From contig NZ_CP117996.1 of NCBI RefSeq assembly GCF_028743715.1, positions 1,798,001-1,862,000 of the forward strand: a stretch of 64,000 nt of DNA, written 5' to 3'. The DNA is from Microbacterium sp. Clip185 (lineage in GTDB: Bacteria > Actinomycetota > Actinomycetes > Actinomycetales > Microbacteriaceae). Below the pieces are notes generated by a model, which did no database searches, had not been told where the DNA came from, and was given only the letters and a program-made list of their open reading frames with translations. The position numbers and the translations under genes were made by a program. Shown here piece by piece: positions 51,124-59,714 of this stretch. Positions within the stretch are counted from its first letter, which is position 1. Each line of letters begins with the position of its first letter.

Positions 51124-53136
51124 ATGGCCACCGCCACCAACGTCGATGCGACCGCCGTCAACACGATCGCCTGGCTGAGCGATCCCGACCTCGCCATCGT
51201 CGTGCCCGTGTACCAACGGCAGTACCGCTGGGACATCGGCGGGTGCGAGCAGCTGCTGGCCGACGTGCGCCAGGTCGCCGATCTCCCGGAGGGCCACACG
51301 CATTTCCTGGCGTCCATCCTGTCGTCACGCGGCGGAGACTCCGATGCGGCCGAGCTCGTACTGATCGACGGCCAGCAGCGCATCACGACGCTGATGCTTC
51401 TGGTCGCCGCCCTCGAGCACACCGTGCGAGACAGCGACCCGGTGCTCGCGGCACGCCTGCACGAGGTGCTCGTGCGCGGCGACGAGACCCACCGCACGAA
51501 GCTGCGCCCGCACCGGGCCTGGGCGGACGTCTTCGAGAGCGTGGTGCTCGATCGACGAGCTGCCGACGCCGCGGATCGCACATCGCGCTTCGACGACAAC
51601 TACGCGTTCTTCCGCAGCCAGATCCGCCCCGAAGAGGCACCCCGCATCTGGCGAGGGCTTCAGCGCCTCGAGCACGTGGCCATCGCGCTCGGCGCGGATG
51701 CGAATGCGCAGCAGATCTTCGAGAGCCTGAACTCGACGGGCGAACCCCTGCGGGATCACGAGCTCATCCACAACTACATCCTCATGGGCCTCACGCACGC
51801 GCAGCAGACCGAGATCGAGGAGCGGTTCTGGCTGCCGATCGAGCAGAACACGGGCGAGGCGATCGCGGACTTCTGGCGCCACTATCTGGTGATGCGCACC
51901 GGGCGTGAACTCACGGGCGGCGCGACGCGCGCTGTCTACGACGCGTTCCGCGGCGAGTTCCCCGTGCTCGAGGCCGAGACGCTGGAGAGGGATGCGGCCG
52001 AGTGGAAGGCCTACTCGGAGATCTACCGCGTGCTCCTCGAACCCGCGCACGCTCCCGACGAGGACGTCGCCGCGCAGCTGCGCTTCCTCGGGACGTTCGG
52101 GCGCGGCACCTTCCCGCTGGTCATGGCCGCCTACCGTGACCACGAGCAGGGCGTCATCGACCGCGACGCGCTGATCGAGACGCTGGAGGATTTGCAGGCG
52201 CTCTTGCTGCGCCGGCTGGTCGCCGGACTCACCAACGACCGGCTGGTCGCCCGCCTGTGTCGCGCGCGCGCTGAAGGGCGCGAGGCGCTGCGTCACGCGT
52301 TCGGGCGCATCACTCCCTCCGACGAGCGGATGCGGATCGCCCTGAAGTTCACTCCGCTCCCGCATCCGGCCTACGTGCTGGCGCGCCTCACCGGGCGCGA
52401 CTCCGCGGCGGATCTCGACGTCGAGCACATCGTTCCGCTCACGCCCGGCGACGGCTGGAGCGGCGACGGCGTGCGCACCTGGAGCGAGTACTCGGAGGAC
52501 GAGCAGAACAGCCACCGTGCGCTGGCGGCCACGCTGGGCAATCTCGCCCTGCTCGAAGAACCGCTCGCCGAGCGTGCGCTCGACCGCTCGTTCCCGGACA
52601 AGCGCGACCTGTACCGCCGCAGCGCGATCGAGCTGACCGCATCCGTCGCCGACATCGAGGCATGGAACACGGCCGCGATCTCCCGGCGCACCGTCGAGCT
52701 CATCGAGCGATTCCTCGCGGTGTGGCGCCGCAGAGCCGATGTGCTCATCGACGACGACGACCTGACCCCCATCCTCGATGCGAAGAAGCGTCGCGGCTTC
52801 CCGCCGGGCTGGCAGCACGAGTGGTCGTACGTGGAGTACCGCGGCGAGCATTGGGAGATCTACGACATCGCGTCCCTGTTCAACCGCATCTTCAAACGCC
52901 TCTGGGCCGATGCCCGCGAGGACCTCCTGTCGTTCAGCGCGCGACGCGGCGGCCCCGTGTATGAGACGCGCGCGTGGAACGGGCAGTGGGACGAGCTCGG
53001 AGACGGCGCCTTCCTCTACATGGGCTGGGACTCGCGTTACATGCTCGCTGCTGTGCAGGGCGTGCTCGAGGAGGCGGGGATCGCCGCGGAGGTCTTCGTG
53101 AAGTACTCCTACATCGGCAACGCGATGCGCGACTGA
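51124..53136 (+). CDS. GmrSD-type (DUF262-DUF1524) restriction endonuclease
   Basis: A 670-residue single-chain protein. The DUF262 domain at the N-terminus has VPVYQRQYRW (about 27-36) and the DGQQR nucleotide-site motif (about 82-86). The DUF1524 HNH domain contains DVEHIVPL (about 433-440) and TLGNLALLEEPLAE downstream. Type IV enzymes of this kind (GmrSD, BrxU) cut glucosylated or other modified phage DNA using NTPs. After about residue 530 an extra C-terminal domain (PPGWQHEWSYVEYRGEHWE) of unknown role follows. ATG 51124 has GAGGATC directly before it; TAGAGT at 51068 is a candidate -10. Confidence 0.85.
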   Translation: MATATNVDATAVNTIAWLSDPDLAIVVPVYQRQYRWDIGGCEQLLADVRQVADLPEGHTHFLASILSSRGGDSDAAELVLIDGQQRITTLMLLVAALEHTVRDSDPVLAARLHEVLVRGDETHRTKLRPHRAWADVFESVVLDRRAADAADRTSRFDDNYAFFRSQIRPEEAPRIWRGLQRLEHVAIALGADANAQQIFESLNSTGEPLRDHELIHNYILMGLTHAQQTEIEERFWLPIEQNTGEAIADFWRHYLVMRTGRELTGGATRAVYDAFRGEFPVLEAETLERDAAEWKAYSEIYRVLLEPAHAPDEDVAAQLRFLGTFGRGTFPLVMAAYRDHEQGVIDRDALIETLEDLQALLLRRLVAGLTNDRLVARLCRARAEGREALRHAFGRITPSDERMRIALKFTPLPHPAYVLARLTGRDSAADLDVEHIVPLTPGDGWSGDGVRTWSEYSEDEQNSHRALAATLGNLALLEEPLAERALDRSFPDKRDLYRRSAIELTASVADIEAWNTAAISRRTVELIERFLAVWRRRADVLIDDDDLTPILDAKKRRGFPPGWQHEWSYVEYRGEHWEIYDIASLFNRIFKRLWADAREDLLSFSARRGGPVYETRAWNGQWDELGDGAFLYMGWDSRYMLAAVQGVLEEAGIAAEVFVKYSYIGNAMRD

Positions 53137-53146
53137 GCCGCAGGGC

Positions 53147-56100
53147 TCAGGCGTCTCGCTGCGGGTCGCGCGCCCGCATCCAGGCGCGGTTGTCGGGTCG
53201 CTTGGGAGCCGCGACGGGCCGCACCGCGACGACAGCGGCGATCGCGGCGACCAGAGCAAGGCCGCACGCGGGGAGTTGCAGGGCGACCTCGGGCCAATCC
53301 GCAGGGATGTCGGTGGTAGCCCACACGCCCACGATGATGGCACCCAGAGCAGTCGCCGGAGTGAGCCACCAGAAGACGTCGCGGGCGAGTCCGGATGACA
53401 TCTGGCGGGTTCCCCGTACGCGCCAGACGATGACCGCGGCGAGGCCCAGGACCACCGCGACAGAGGCCGTCGAGAGCACGATGATCGTGGGAAGCGCCCA
53501 TGCGAACTGCTCCGCGTCACGCGCGGCGGGATCAGGACCCGCCCACGTTCCGGCGGGGAACTCCATGAGTACCCCCAGATCCGAGTAGAGGCTGTCCGTC
53601 GGATAGCCGTACTCACCGCGGGTGACCTCGAAGGAGTGCACACGCCCGTTCGCCGACGCATCGTCCGACTCCGTGATCGTTCCGGCCTTCTCCCCCGAGC
53701 TGGGTGACGGTTCGAGTTCGCTCTCGAGCGCGCCGAACGCATACGACGAGTCCTTCCAGTCGCGCGCATCCTCGGATGTCTCAGGGTCCTCCCGCAACCA
53801 GCCGGCCGAGACGGCCTGCCGCGCCACGTCGTCGTCGACGCGCACCGAGACAGTGACCGGGTCGGGCTCGGACGGGTACGTCCATCCGCTCTCCCACCCG
53901 TCGATCAGCGCCGCCCACCGGATGCGGTCGACCGACTCCCCCTCTCGCCCCGATGCCCGCGAGGCCTCCCCCGCGACGGCCGGTGAGGTGTACGCGTAGC
54001 GCACTTCGACGTGGGCCCGGCCGCTGCGTACCTCGGTCATCGCTGTCGTGATGGTGCCGGCGTCGTCGCGGATCGACAGGTGGAACGGGACGGCCTCGCC
54101 GTCGACGCGCACCTCGTCGACCTCCAGCCCGAGCGACTGTCCCTCGATCGCTGCGAGCACCGGGGTCGCGAACTGCGGCACGCGGCGGGACTCGTCGTCG
54201 AAGTCCACCACGGCTGTCTGCACCACGTCGAGACGTGGCTCGTCGCCCTCCGCGCTGAGGTGGGCGTCGACGTCCACGCTGGCGACCTGCGTATAGAGCG
54301 TGCCCGGGTCGTCGAAGTCCCAGCGGTCGTGCGTCGTGAGCCGCAGGTAAGGATTGGGTATGACGGCGACGAACACAACCGCGGCCGCCGCGATCAGGAC
54401 AGCGGCGGCACGCACGAGCAGACGGGGCCACGACAGGAAGTCCGTCGTGCGCCATGCGCGTAGCTCTGCGTCGCCACCGAGCTCACGCTCGACGAGCGCC
54501 GAGACGCGGCGACCGGCCTCCCGCGGATCCGCCACGACAACGGCATAGGGCAGTAGCGCGTCGTCGATCGTGGTGCGCTCCAGGATCGACGTGCGACGGG
54601 CGTAGACGCCGATGCCCGCCAGGTGCTGCCGCGCGAGAGCACCCTTCCGAGTCAGCGGGCGGGCAGAGACGGCGACCCACAGCACGATGGCCGACACCGC
54701 GAGCGAGACGAACACGAACAGGCCGGGCCACCAGATCGCGGCGAGCGTCTCCTGGTGCGAGAGCTGGCGGATGATGGCGAGCTGCACAACCGTCAGCGCG
54801 AGCGGCGCTGCGATGAACCAGTCACGGACGAAGCCGCTCGGGATGCGTCGGAATCCCTCCGCGATCTGACGCGATCTGGTTCGGTCGAGCACGTATCCCG
54901 CCCGTGCCCGGAATCCATCGCCGACCCGGCCGCTCCGCCGCGCAGCGCGCCCCGCCGCGATCAGGGCCGTACGCCTGGCGGAGCGCCGTGTACCGCGCAC
55001 CGCGGCGACGGCGAGCGCGAGCTCACGGTTGCGGGGGCGTTGGACGATCTGCACGGCCTGCGCGACGGAGACACGCTTCGGCGGGTCAGACTGCGCGACA
55101 TACCAGGGGCGGCCGCGGGCGTCGCTCCACGCCACGGCCCGCGCGGCGATCGCGAACGGCAGCGTGAGCAGCAGGATCGCCAGCGGCAGGAGCGGGCCGA
55201 AGGTCTGCAGCAGGAACAGGCCGGTCGGCGGCGGCATGGCGAAGGTGCCCTCGGGAAACAGCATCCGGAACCACGCGGTCGCGTGCGGGGGCACGTTCTG
55301 GTCGACGGTGAACGCGTACACCTTCTGGCCCGACGGGGAGTCGTCCTCGGGCTCCAGCCAGTCCATCCCGCTCACCAGAGTCCAGGCGACGCCACCGGAG
55401 GGTTGACGAACGAGCAGTGCATCGAGCTCGTCCGGCACGGTGACGCTCACGTCGAGCGCCGCGAATCCCTGCGGCCAGTCCGGCCCGAACACGCTCCACT
55501 CCAGCAGATCGACGGGGTCACCCGTGACGTCATCGGTGGATATGTAGGCGAGGTCCTGGATGCGGTAGCGCAGCACGAACTCGTGATCGCCGCTGAGCCG
55601 TTCGCCCGTGTCGAGCACGAACGTCAGCCGATCACCCCTCTCCCGCAGACGGGGCTCGACAGTGACGCCGTCGATCGACGCCGCCACGTCGCGTGGTGCG
55701 AGATCGTGTCCTTGGTACTGGGTCGACAGCACGCGCCGGATGCCCGACTCGTCCACATCGTCGGGGAAGAAGGCCGTGATGGTTTCCACGACCTCCGCCT
55801 GCAGCCGCCCGTCATCGTCCCGCGTGAGCGTGTAGTCGACGTCGAAGTCCCGCGCGATCCACGTGTCGGTGGCGTTTTCGGCGGAATCGGTGATCTCTTC
55901 CAGCCCGAGCGGCGGGTTGATGATCGGCCCGACCAACAGGAACGCAGCGATCGCCGTCACGGCGATCCAGAACCCGCCGATCGTCATGCGAAGGGGCCGG
56001 CCGCCATGCGAGCGCAGCCAGGCCTCCCACCGCATCAGCCGTCGCGACAGGAAGGCCCACAAAGGTGTGGGACGAGGACGGTCGTCGGCGAATCGCTCCT

Positions 56101-56149
56101 CGTCGTCCGCGCGCGGGGCCAGCTCCCCCGTGTCCCCCGCGTCGCTCAT
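53147..56149 (-). CDS. Large DUF2207 membrane protein
   Basis: A 1000-residue membrane protein. After an acidic cytoplasmic N-terminus and a membrane segment (about 56-78) comes an extracytoplasmic DUF2207 domain (FDVDYTLTRDDDGRLQAEVVETITAFFP). It is followed by further membrane segments near 300, 445-490 and 590. A second DUF2207-like region begins DVDAHLSAEGDEPRLDVVQTAVVDF, and the protein ends with three or four helices. Function is unknown; size and layout suggest envelope maintenance. TACGCT lies 7 nt before ATG 56149. Confidence 0.85.
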   Translation of the reverse strand: MSDAGDTGELAPRADDEERFADDRPRPTPLWAFLSRRLMRWEAWLRSHGGRPLRMTIGGFWIAVTAIAAFLLVGPIINPPLGLEEITDSAENATDTWIARDFDVDYTLTRDDDGRLQAEVVETITAFFPDDVDESGIRRVLSTQYQGHDLAPRDVAASIDGVTVEPRLRERGDRLTFVLDTGERLSGDHEFVLRYRIQDLAYISTDDVTGDPVDLLEWSVFGPDWPQGFAALDVSVTVPDELDALLVRQPSGGVAWTLVSGMDWLEPEDDSPSGQKVYAFTVDQNVPPHATAWFRMLFPEGTFAMPPPTGLFLLQTFGPLLPLAILLLTLPFAIAARAVAWSDARGRPWYVAQSDPPKRVSVAQAVQIVQRPRNRELALAVAAVRGTRRSARRTALIAAGRAARRSGRVGDGFRARAGYVLDRTRSRQIAEGFRRIPSGFVRDWFIAAPLALTVVQLAIIRQLSHQETLAAIWWPGLFVFVSLAVSAIVLWVAVSARPLTRKGALARQHLAGIGVYARRTSILERTTIDDALLPYAVVVADPREAGRRVSALVERELGGDAELRAWRTTDFLSWPRLLVRAAAVLIAAAAVVFVAVIPNPYLRLTTHDRWDFDDPGTLYTQVASVDVDAHLSAEGDEPRLDVVQTAVVDFDDESRRVPQFATPVLAAIEGQSLGLEVDEVRVDGEAVPFHLSIRDDAGTITTAMTEVRSGRAHVEVRYAYTSPAVAGEASRASGREGESVDRIRWAALIDGWESGWTYPSEPDPVTVSVRVDDDVARQAVSAGWLREDPETSEDARDWKDSSYAFGALESELEPSPSSGEKAGTITESDDASANGRVHSFEVTRGEYGYPTDSLYSDLGVLMEFPAGTWAGPDPAARDAEQFAWALPTIIVLSTASVAVVLGLAAVIVWRVRGTRQMSSGLARDVFWWLTPATALGAIIVGVWATTDIPADWPEVALQLPACGLALVAAIAAVVAVRPVAAPKRPDNRAWMRARDPQRDA

Positions 56150-56156
56150 CCGACCC

Positions 56157-56162
56157 AGCGTA
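56157..56162 (-). promoter_or_regulatory. -10 element of the DUF2207 gene
   Basis: TACGCT on the minus strand, 7 nt before ATG 56149, one more than the usual 6. Confidence 0.45.
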
Positions 56163-56181
56163 GGGGGTCGCGCAGGGCGCC

Positions 56182-56835
56182 CTAGGACTCTTGTGGACCG
56201 CGAGCCAGCCGCATTCCTATGTCGTCACCGCCCGCATCCGGGAGCGCACCGCGGCGCGTGGATGCCCGGGCGCTGAACGCGTCACTCGCGAAGCTGCCGC
56301 CGCGGAACACGCGACGGTCGTCGTCTCCCGAAGGGTCGAGGAGGTCCCAGCACCACTCCCACACGTTGCCGAGCGTGTCGAAGAGCCCGTTCAGGTTGGG
56401 CATCTTGCCGCCCACCGGCTGCGCGCGAGCCACCCCGTCCGCTGCCGTCCACGCGACCTCCGTCAGCGGACCGTAGTGCGCGGCAGCGGACCCGGCGCGG
56501 CAGGCGTACTCCCACTCCGCCTCGGTCGGAAGCCGGTAGCCGTCGGCGTCCCGGTGCCAGGTGACCTCCGCGCCGTCGAAGCCGTAGGCGGGATCCAGCC
56601 CCTCCCACTCGGATGCGGCATTGCACAGGCGCACCGCGCGCAGCCAGCTCAGGTCGGTGGCCGGCACTCGCGGGTGGCGCACCTCGATGCCGAGCAACTC
56701 CGCGAGGACCTCCTCCGTCACGGGGTAAACCCCGATCTCGAAGGCATCGACCTCGACGGTGCGTCGCGATCGTCCGCGCGCGTCGCCCAGCGTCACCGTT
56801 CCGCCATCGAGCGCCCGCATCTCGATGTCGACCAT
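56182..56835 (-). CDS. SUMF1/EgtB-type domain protein without the FGE cysteines
   Basis: A 217-residue formylglycine-generating-enzyme-like domain. The fold markers YRLPTEAEWEYACRAG, LFDTLGNVWEWCWDLL and RVFRGGSFASDAFSARASTRRG are clear. The paired Cys that bind copper in true FGE near the final GGS motif are absent, so sulfatase activation is unlikely. Its role may be structural or on another substrate. No sulfatase gene is in the window. ATG 56835 is 6 nt after TAGGGT. Confidence 0.85.
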   Translation of the reverse strand: MVDIEMRALDGGTVTLGDARGRSRRTVEVDAFEIGVYPVTEEVLAELLGIEVRHPRVPATDLSWLRAVRLCNAASEWEGLDPAYGFDGAEVTWHRDADGYRLPTEAEWEYACRAGSAAAHYGPLTEVAWTAADGVARAQPVGGKMPNLNGLFDTLGNVWEWCWDLLDPSGDDDRRVFRGGSFASDAFSARASTRRGALPDAGGDDIGMRLARGPQES

Positions 56836-56841
56836 CCCGCC

Positions 56842-56847
56842 ACCCTA
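56842..56847 (-). promoter_or_regulatory. -10 element of the SUMF1-like gene
   Basis: TAGGGT on the minus strand, 6 nt before ATG 56835. Confidence 0.55.
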
Positions 56848-56959
56848 CGTCGCCCCTGCCTCGACGCCTCCTCCGCGAAACAGCATTTCGAGCACGAGAT
56901 CACGGGTAATGACAGTGATCTCGTGCGGGAGATGCAGTCTCGGGGTGAGGACGGGAGGG

Positions 56960-57187
56960 CTAGACGATGCCGCCGACCATCGCGTCGCGGCGGAGCTGCT
57001 CGTGGGTCGCGTGAAACTTGCCGTCCGACGTCCACCACGCCTCGTGGCCCGCGGCATCCGGATGCTGCTCGACGACAGCGGGCCAGTGCTCCTTGATGTT
57101 CTTGAGGTAGTAGCGGATCTCTCCACCCACCGTGCGCTTCTCGACCTTGTCGGAGGCTTCGAGCTGTTCCTGCGTTGGCTCACTCAT
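56960..57187 (-). CDS. Small conserved-looking cytosolic protein
   Basis: A 75-residue hydrophilic protein (MSEPTQEQLEASDKVEKR at the N-terminus). It is rich in His and Trp in the second half (EHWPAVVEQHPDAAGHEAWW) and has no membrane segment. I do not recognise it. Its ATG overlaps the stop of the CPBP protease gene (ATGA), so the two are coupled. The 112 bp between this gene and the SUMF1-like promoter show nothing notable. Confidence 0.7.
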   Translation of the reverse strand: MSEPTQEQLEASDKVEKRTVGGEIRYYLKNIKEHWPAVVEQHPDAAGHEAWWTSDGKFHATHEQLRRDAMVGGIV

Positions 57188-58032
57188 GGGCTGAGCATAG
57201 GTGCGGGCACTCGGCGAGCGCGAGCATTGCGCCACAACAACCAAGCGCACACGAGTCCCTGTGCCATCACGATCGCGCTGATGGTGGACGCGATGACGCC
57301 CGCGGACTGATCCGCAGCCGTCAAGAGGTCGAATCCGGCGTGCCAGATCAGCACCGGCACGATGCTCCAGCGTGCCCCCTGCGACATCCATGACAGGAGG
57401 AATGAGCCCGTCACGAGTGCGAGGATCCAGCCGACGATCCCGGCGCCCATCGCGGTGTAGGTGGGATTGAAGAAGAACGCCGGAGCGTGCCAGCCGATCC
57501 ATACCGCGGCGACGACCAGCGTCGCCCAGAACACCGGCATCCTGCGTGTCAGCGCGGGCAGGAGCCAGCCGCGCCACCCCGATTCCTCCCCCAACCCGAA
57601 CGTGACGACCCACACGAGCGCCACGAGGGGCCAGGCCAGACCGGGCAGCTTGTCGGTCGCGCCGAACCCGGCCAGATCCGGCCAGGAGCCGGAGACCACC
57701 GCGGCAACCCCGTATCCGATGAGGAAATACGCCACGGGCATGCCGACAGCAGCGATCCACCACCGCGCGGGGAACCGCACCGAGAACGCCCGCCGTGCCC
57801 ATCTCCGCAGCTCCGCACGCCCGCCTTCCCAGAAGGATGCGGCCAGCGCGCCGCAGGCGGGCCCGAGCGACCCGAGGAAGAACGTCCACGGCACCTGACC
57901 CAGCCCTCCGGACTGCGCCTCGACGACGAGCGGCGCCCACACGATCCACGTCACGCCGAACGTGACGCACAGGAACACCGCAACACCGCCGCGGCGTGCG
58001 GCTGCCTCCGGGATGCGGCCCGAGCCGGTCAT
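57184..58032 (-). CDS. CPBP family intramembrane metalloprotease
   Basis: A 282-residue membrane protein with about seven to eight hydrophobic segments. The Abi/CAAX motifs are intact: EESGWRG (EEXXXR, about 168-174), WHAPAFFF and LIWHAGFD. Bacterial members process or protect against peptides such as bacteriocins; the substrate is unknown. I use ATG 58032 as start. The frame is open to 58200, but the added residues overlap the next gene's end. Confidence 0.88.
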   Translation of the reverse strand: MTGSGRIPEAAARRGGVAVFLCVTFGVTWIVWAPLVVEAQSGGLGQVPWTFFLGSLGPACGALAASFWEGGRAELRRWARRAFSVRFPARWWIAAVGMPVAYFLIGYGVAAVVSGSWPDLAGFGATDKLPGLAWPLVALVWVVTFGLGEESGWRGWLLPALTRRMPVFWATLVVAAVWIGWHAPAFFFNPTYTAMGAGIVGWILALVTGSFLLSWMSQGARWSIVPVLIWHAGFDLLTAADQSAGVIASTISAIVMAQGLVCAWLLWRNARARRVPAPMLSP

Positions 58033-58064
58033 GTCGTCAGTGCACACCCGCGCGCGTCCGCGCG

Positions 58065-58976
58065 CTACTTCGCCGCGCCGGGGATATTCGCCAACCACCC
58101 GCGAAGCGACGCCGCCACCTCCGCCGGGGCATCGGAGGGCAGGAAGTGTCCGGCCCCCTCGATCACCTCGACGTGCGCGTGCGGGGCGATGGTGCGCCAC
58201 CGGGCGAGCTCGGGCTCCCGGAACGCGATGTCGCGGTCACCCCACATGATCAGAACGGGTATCGCGGACAGGACCGAGAGACCGGCCTCCAGTTCCACCA
58301 GGTGGGGCGTCGCCGCCACGATCTCCCGTGGGAGAACCGCGCTGAATCCCCGCCGCCGTGCGGTGCCCAGAGCGCGGCGGTAGTGCGCCATCTCGGCTCG
58401 CGTCACCCGACGACGTCGGTGACCGATGGGGATCATCAGGTTCACGAAGAGATTGCCATGACGGGTGAAGAACGCCCCCACTCGGCCGCCCATCGCGCCG
58501 GCGAACCGCGCGAAGTGGGGGTCGTCGGCGACAGGCCACGCCCACGTGTTGCACAGCGCCACCCCCCGGAACCTCTCCGGAGTCCGCTCCAGCAGTCGCA
58601 GGCCGATCGGACCTCCCCAGTCCTGCGCGACGAGCACGACGTCCTCCAGGCCGAGAGCATCGACGAAGCGCTCGATGACGTCGGCATGCGCGACGAAGGT
58701 GCCGTCGAAGTCGTCCGCCGCATCCGACAGGCCGAAGCCGGGCAGATCCGGCGCGACGCATCTCACGGATGCCGGCAGCGCGCGGATGACGTCGCGGTAC
58801 ACGAACGACCAGGTCGGGTTTCCATGCAGGAACAGCAGTGTGGGCCCGCTCTGTCCCGGTGCGGCCGTGTCGACGTAGTGGATGCGGTGGCCGCCGACGT
58901 TCGCGATCGCACTCGAGAACGGGTACTCATCTCGGTCCACCCACGACGGCCGGACCGCCTGTTCCTTCGTGTCCAT
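58065..58976 (-). CDS. Alpha/beta hydrolase, haloalkane dehalogenase-like
   Basis: A 303-residue soluble hydrolase. HGNPTWSF (51-58) forms the oxyanion loop and holds Asn52; QDWGGPIG (118-125) has nucleophile Asp119 with Trp120; MWGDRDIAF (244-252) has the likely acid; GHFLPSD has His277. An Asp nucleophile with an Asn/Trp halide pair is the haloalkane dehalogenase signature, though related epoxide or ester hydrolases share parts. ATG 58976 is chosen (GGGGAG 7 nt upstream) over ATG 58982. Divergent from an HxlR regulator. Confidence 0.83.
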   Translation of the reverse strand: MDTKEQAVRPSWVDRDEYPFSSAIANVGGHRIHYVDTAAPGQSGPTLLFLHGNPTWSFVYRDVIRALPASVRCVAPDLPGFGLSDAADDFDGTFVAHADVIERFVDALGLEDVVLVAQDWGGPIGLRLLERTPERFRGVALCNTWAWPVADDPHFARFAGAMGGRVGAFFTRHGNLFVNLMIPIGHRRRRVTRAEMAHYRRALGTARRRGFSAVLPREIVAATPHLVELEAGLSVLSAIPVLIMWGDRDIAFREPELARWRTIAPHAHVEVIEGAGHFLPSDAPAEVAASLRGWLANIPGAAK

Positions 58977-58998
58977 GAACATCTCCCCTCAGATGGTG

Positions 58999-59007
58999 GA
59001 TAATTTA
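58999..59007. promoter_or_regulatory. Overlapping divergent -10 elements, hydrolase / HxlR
   Basis: An A/T patch holds GATAAT (58999-59004, plus) and TAAATT (59002-59007, minus), so the two promoters share bases and cannot fire together. It is the most A/T-rich spot in this gap. Confidence 0.45.
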
Positions 59008-59040
59008 AACCGTCAGCGTGCACGAGAGCAAGGAGCAGTT

Positions 59041-59646
59041 GTGAGCGGCTATCACCAGTTCTGCGGGCTCGCGGTGGCCCTCGACGTGATCGGGGACCGC
59101 TGGAACCTCCTCATCGTGCGAGAACTGCTGATCGAACCGCGAAGGTTCCGGCAGCTACGAGCGTCGCTGCCCGGCGTCGCCAGCAACCTGCTGACCGCCA
59201 GGCTCCGGACTATGGAGGAGGCGGGAATCGTCAGCCGGACGGACGAGGCGGGAAAGAAGGCGGTCGTCTATTCGCTGACCCCTCGCGGAGCGCAGCTGCG
59301 CGAGCCTGTCTTCGCCCTCATCCGCTGGGGCGCCGGCTTCATGACGGACGGCCCGAGGGACGGCGATACCGTGCGCGGAGAGTGGGTCGGGCTGGCCGCC
59401 GAAGCGCTCCTGCCCCCCGGCCCGCAGATCCGGGCGTCCGCGACGGTCGACGAGAACTCGAGCCTCGTGCGCGTCGAGTTCGGAGCCGAGAGCGCCGAGG
59501 AACGCGCCGTCCTCGACGGCCCGCCGGCAGCCGTGCTCGGCGCCCTCGCCGGAGCACTTCCGATCGCCGCCCTCGTACAGCGCGGGGGCAGCATCGACGA
59601 CCCGGACGACCTCCTCGGGCGGGCTCGAAGCGGCATTCTCTCCTGA
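59041..59646 (+). CDS. HxlR family transcriptional regulator
   Basis: A 201-residue winged-helix protein. The HxlR domain covers about 1-95: C8 in HQFCGLAVALDVIGDRWNLLIVRELL, then RRFRQLRASLPGVASNLLTARLRTMEEAGIV. A C-terminal extension of about 100 residues (VGLAAEALLPPGPQIRA) is longer than usual and may bind a ligand. GTG 59041 has AAGGAG 7 nt upstream. Cys8 could sense electrophiles. It likely controls the divergent hydrolase gene. Confidence 0.88.
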   Translation: MSGYHQFCGLAVALDVIGDRWNLLIVRELLIEPRRFRQLRASLPGVASNLLTARLRTMEEAGIVSRTDEAGKKAVVYSLTPRGAQLREPVFALIRWGAGFMTDGPRDGDTVRGEWVGLAAEALLPPGPQIRASATVDENSSLVRVEFGAESAEERAVLDGPPAAVLGALAGALPIAALVQRGGSIDDPDDLLGRARSGILS

Positions 59647-59702
59647 CGATCCCCCGCTGTACACACGGCGCACGCGGATGTGCGCACACCGGGGACGGCG
59701 GT

Positions 59703-59708
59703 TATCCT
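59703..59708 (+). promoter_or_regulatory. -10 element of the APC permease gene
   Basis: TATCCT, exactly 6 nt before GTG 59715. Confidence 0.55.
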
Positions 59709-59714
59709 CCCTGA

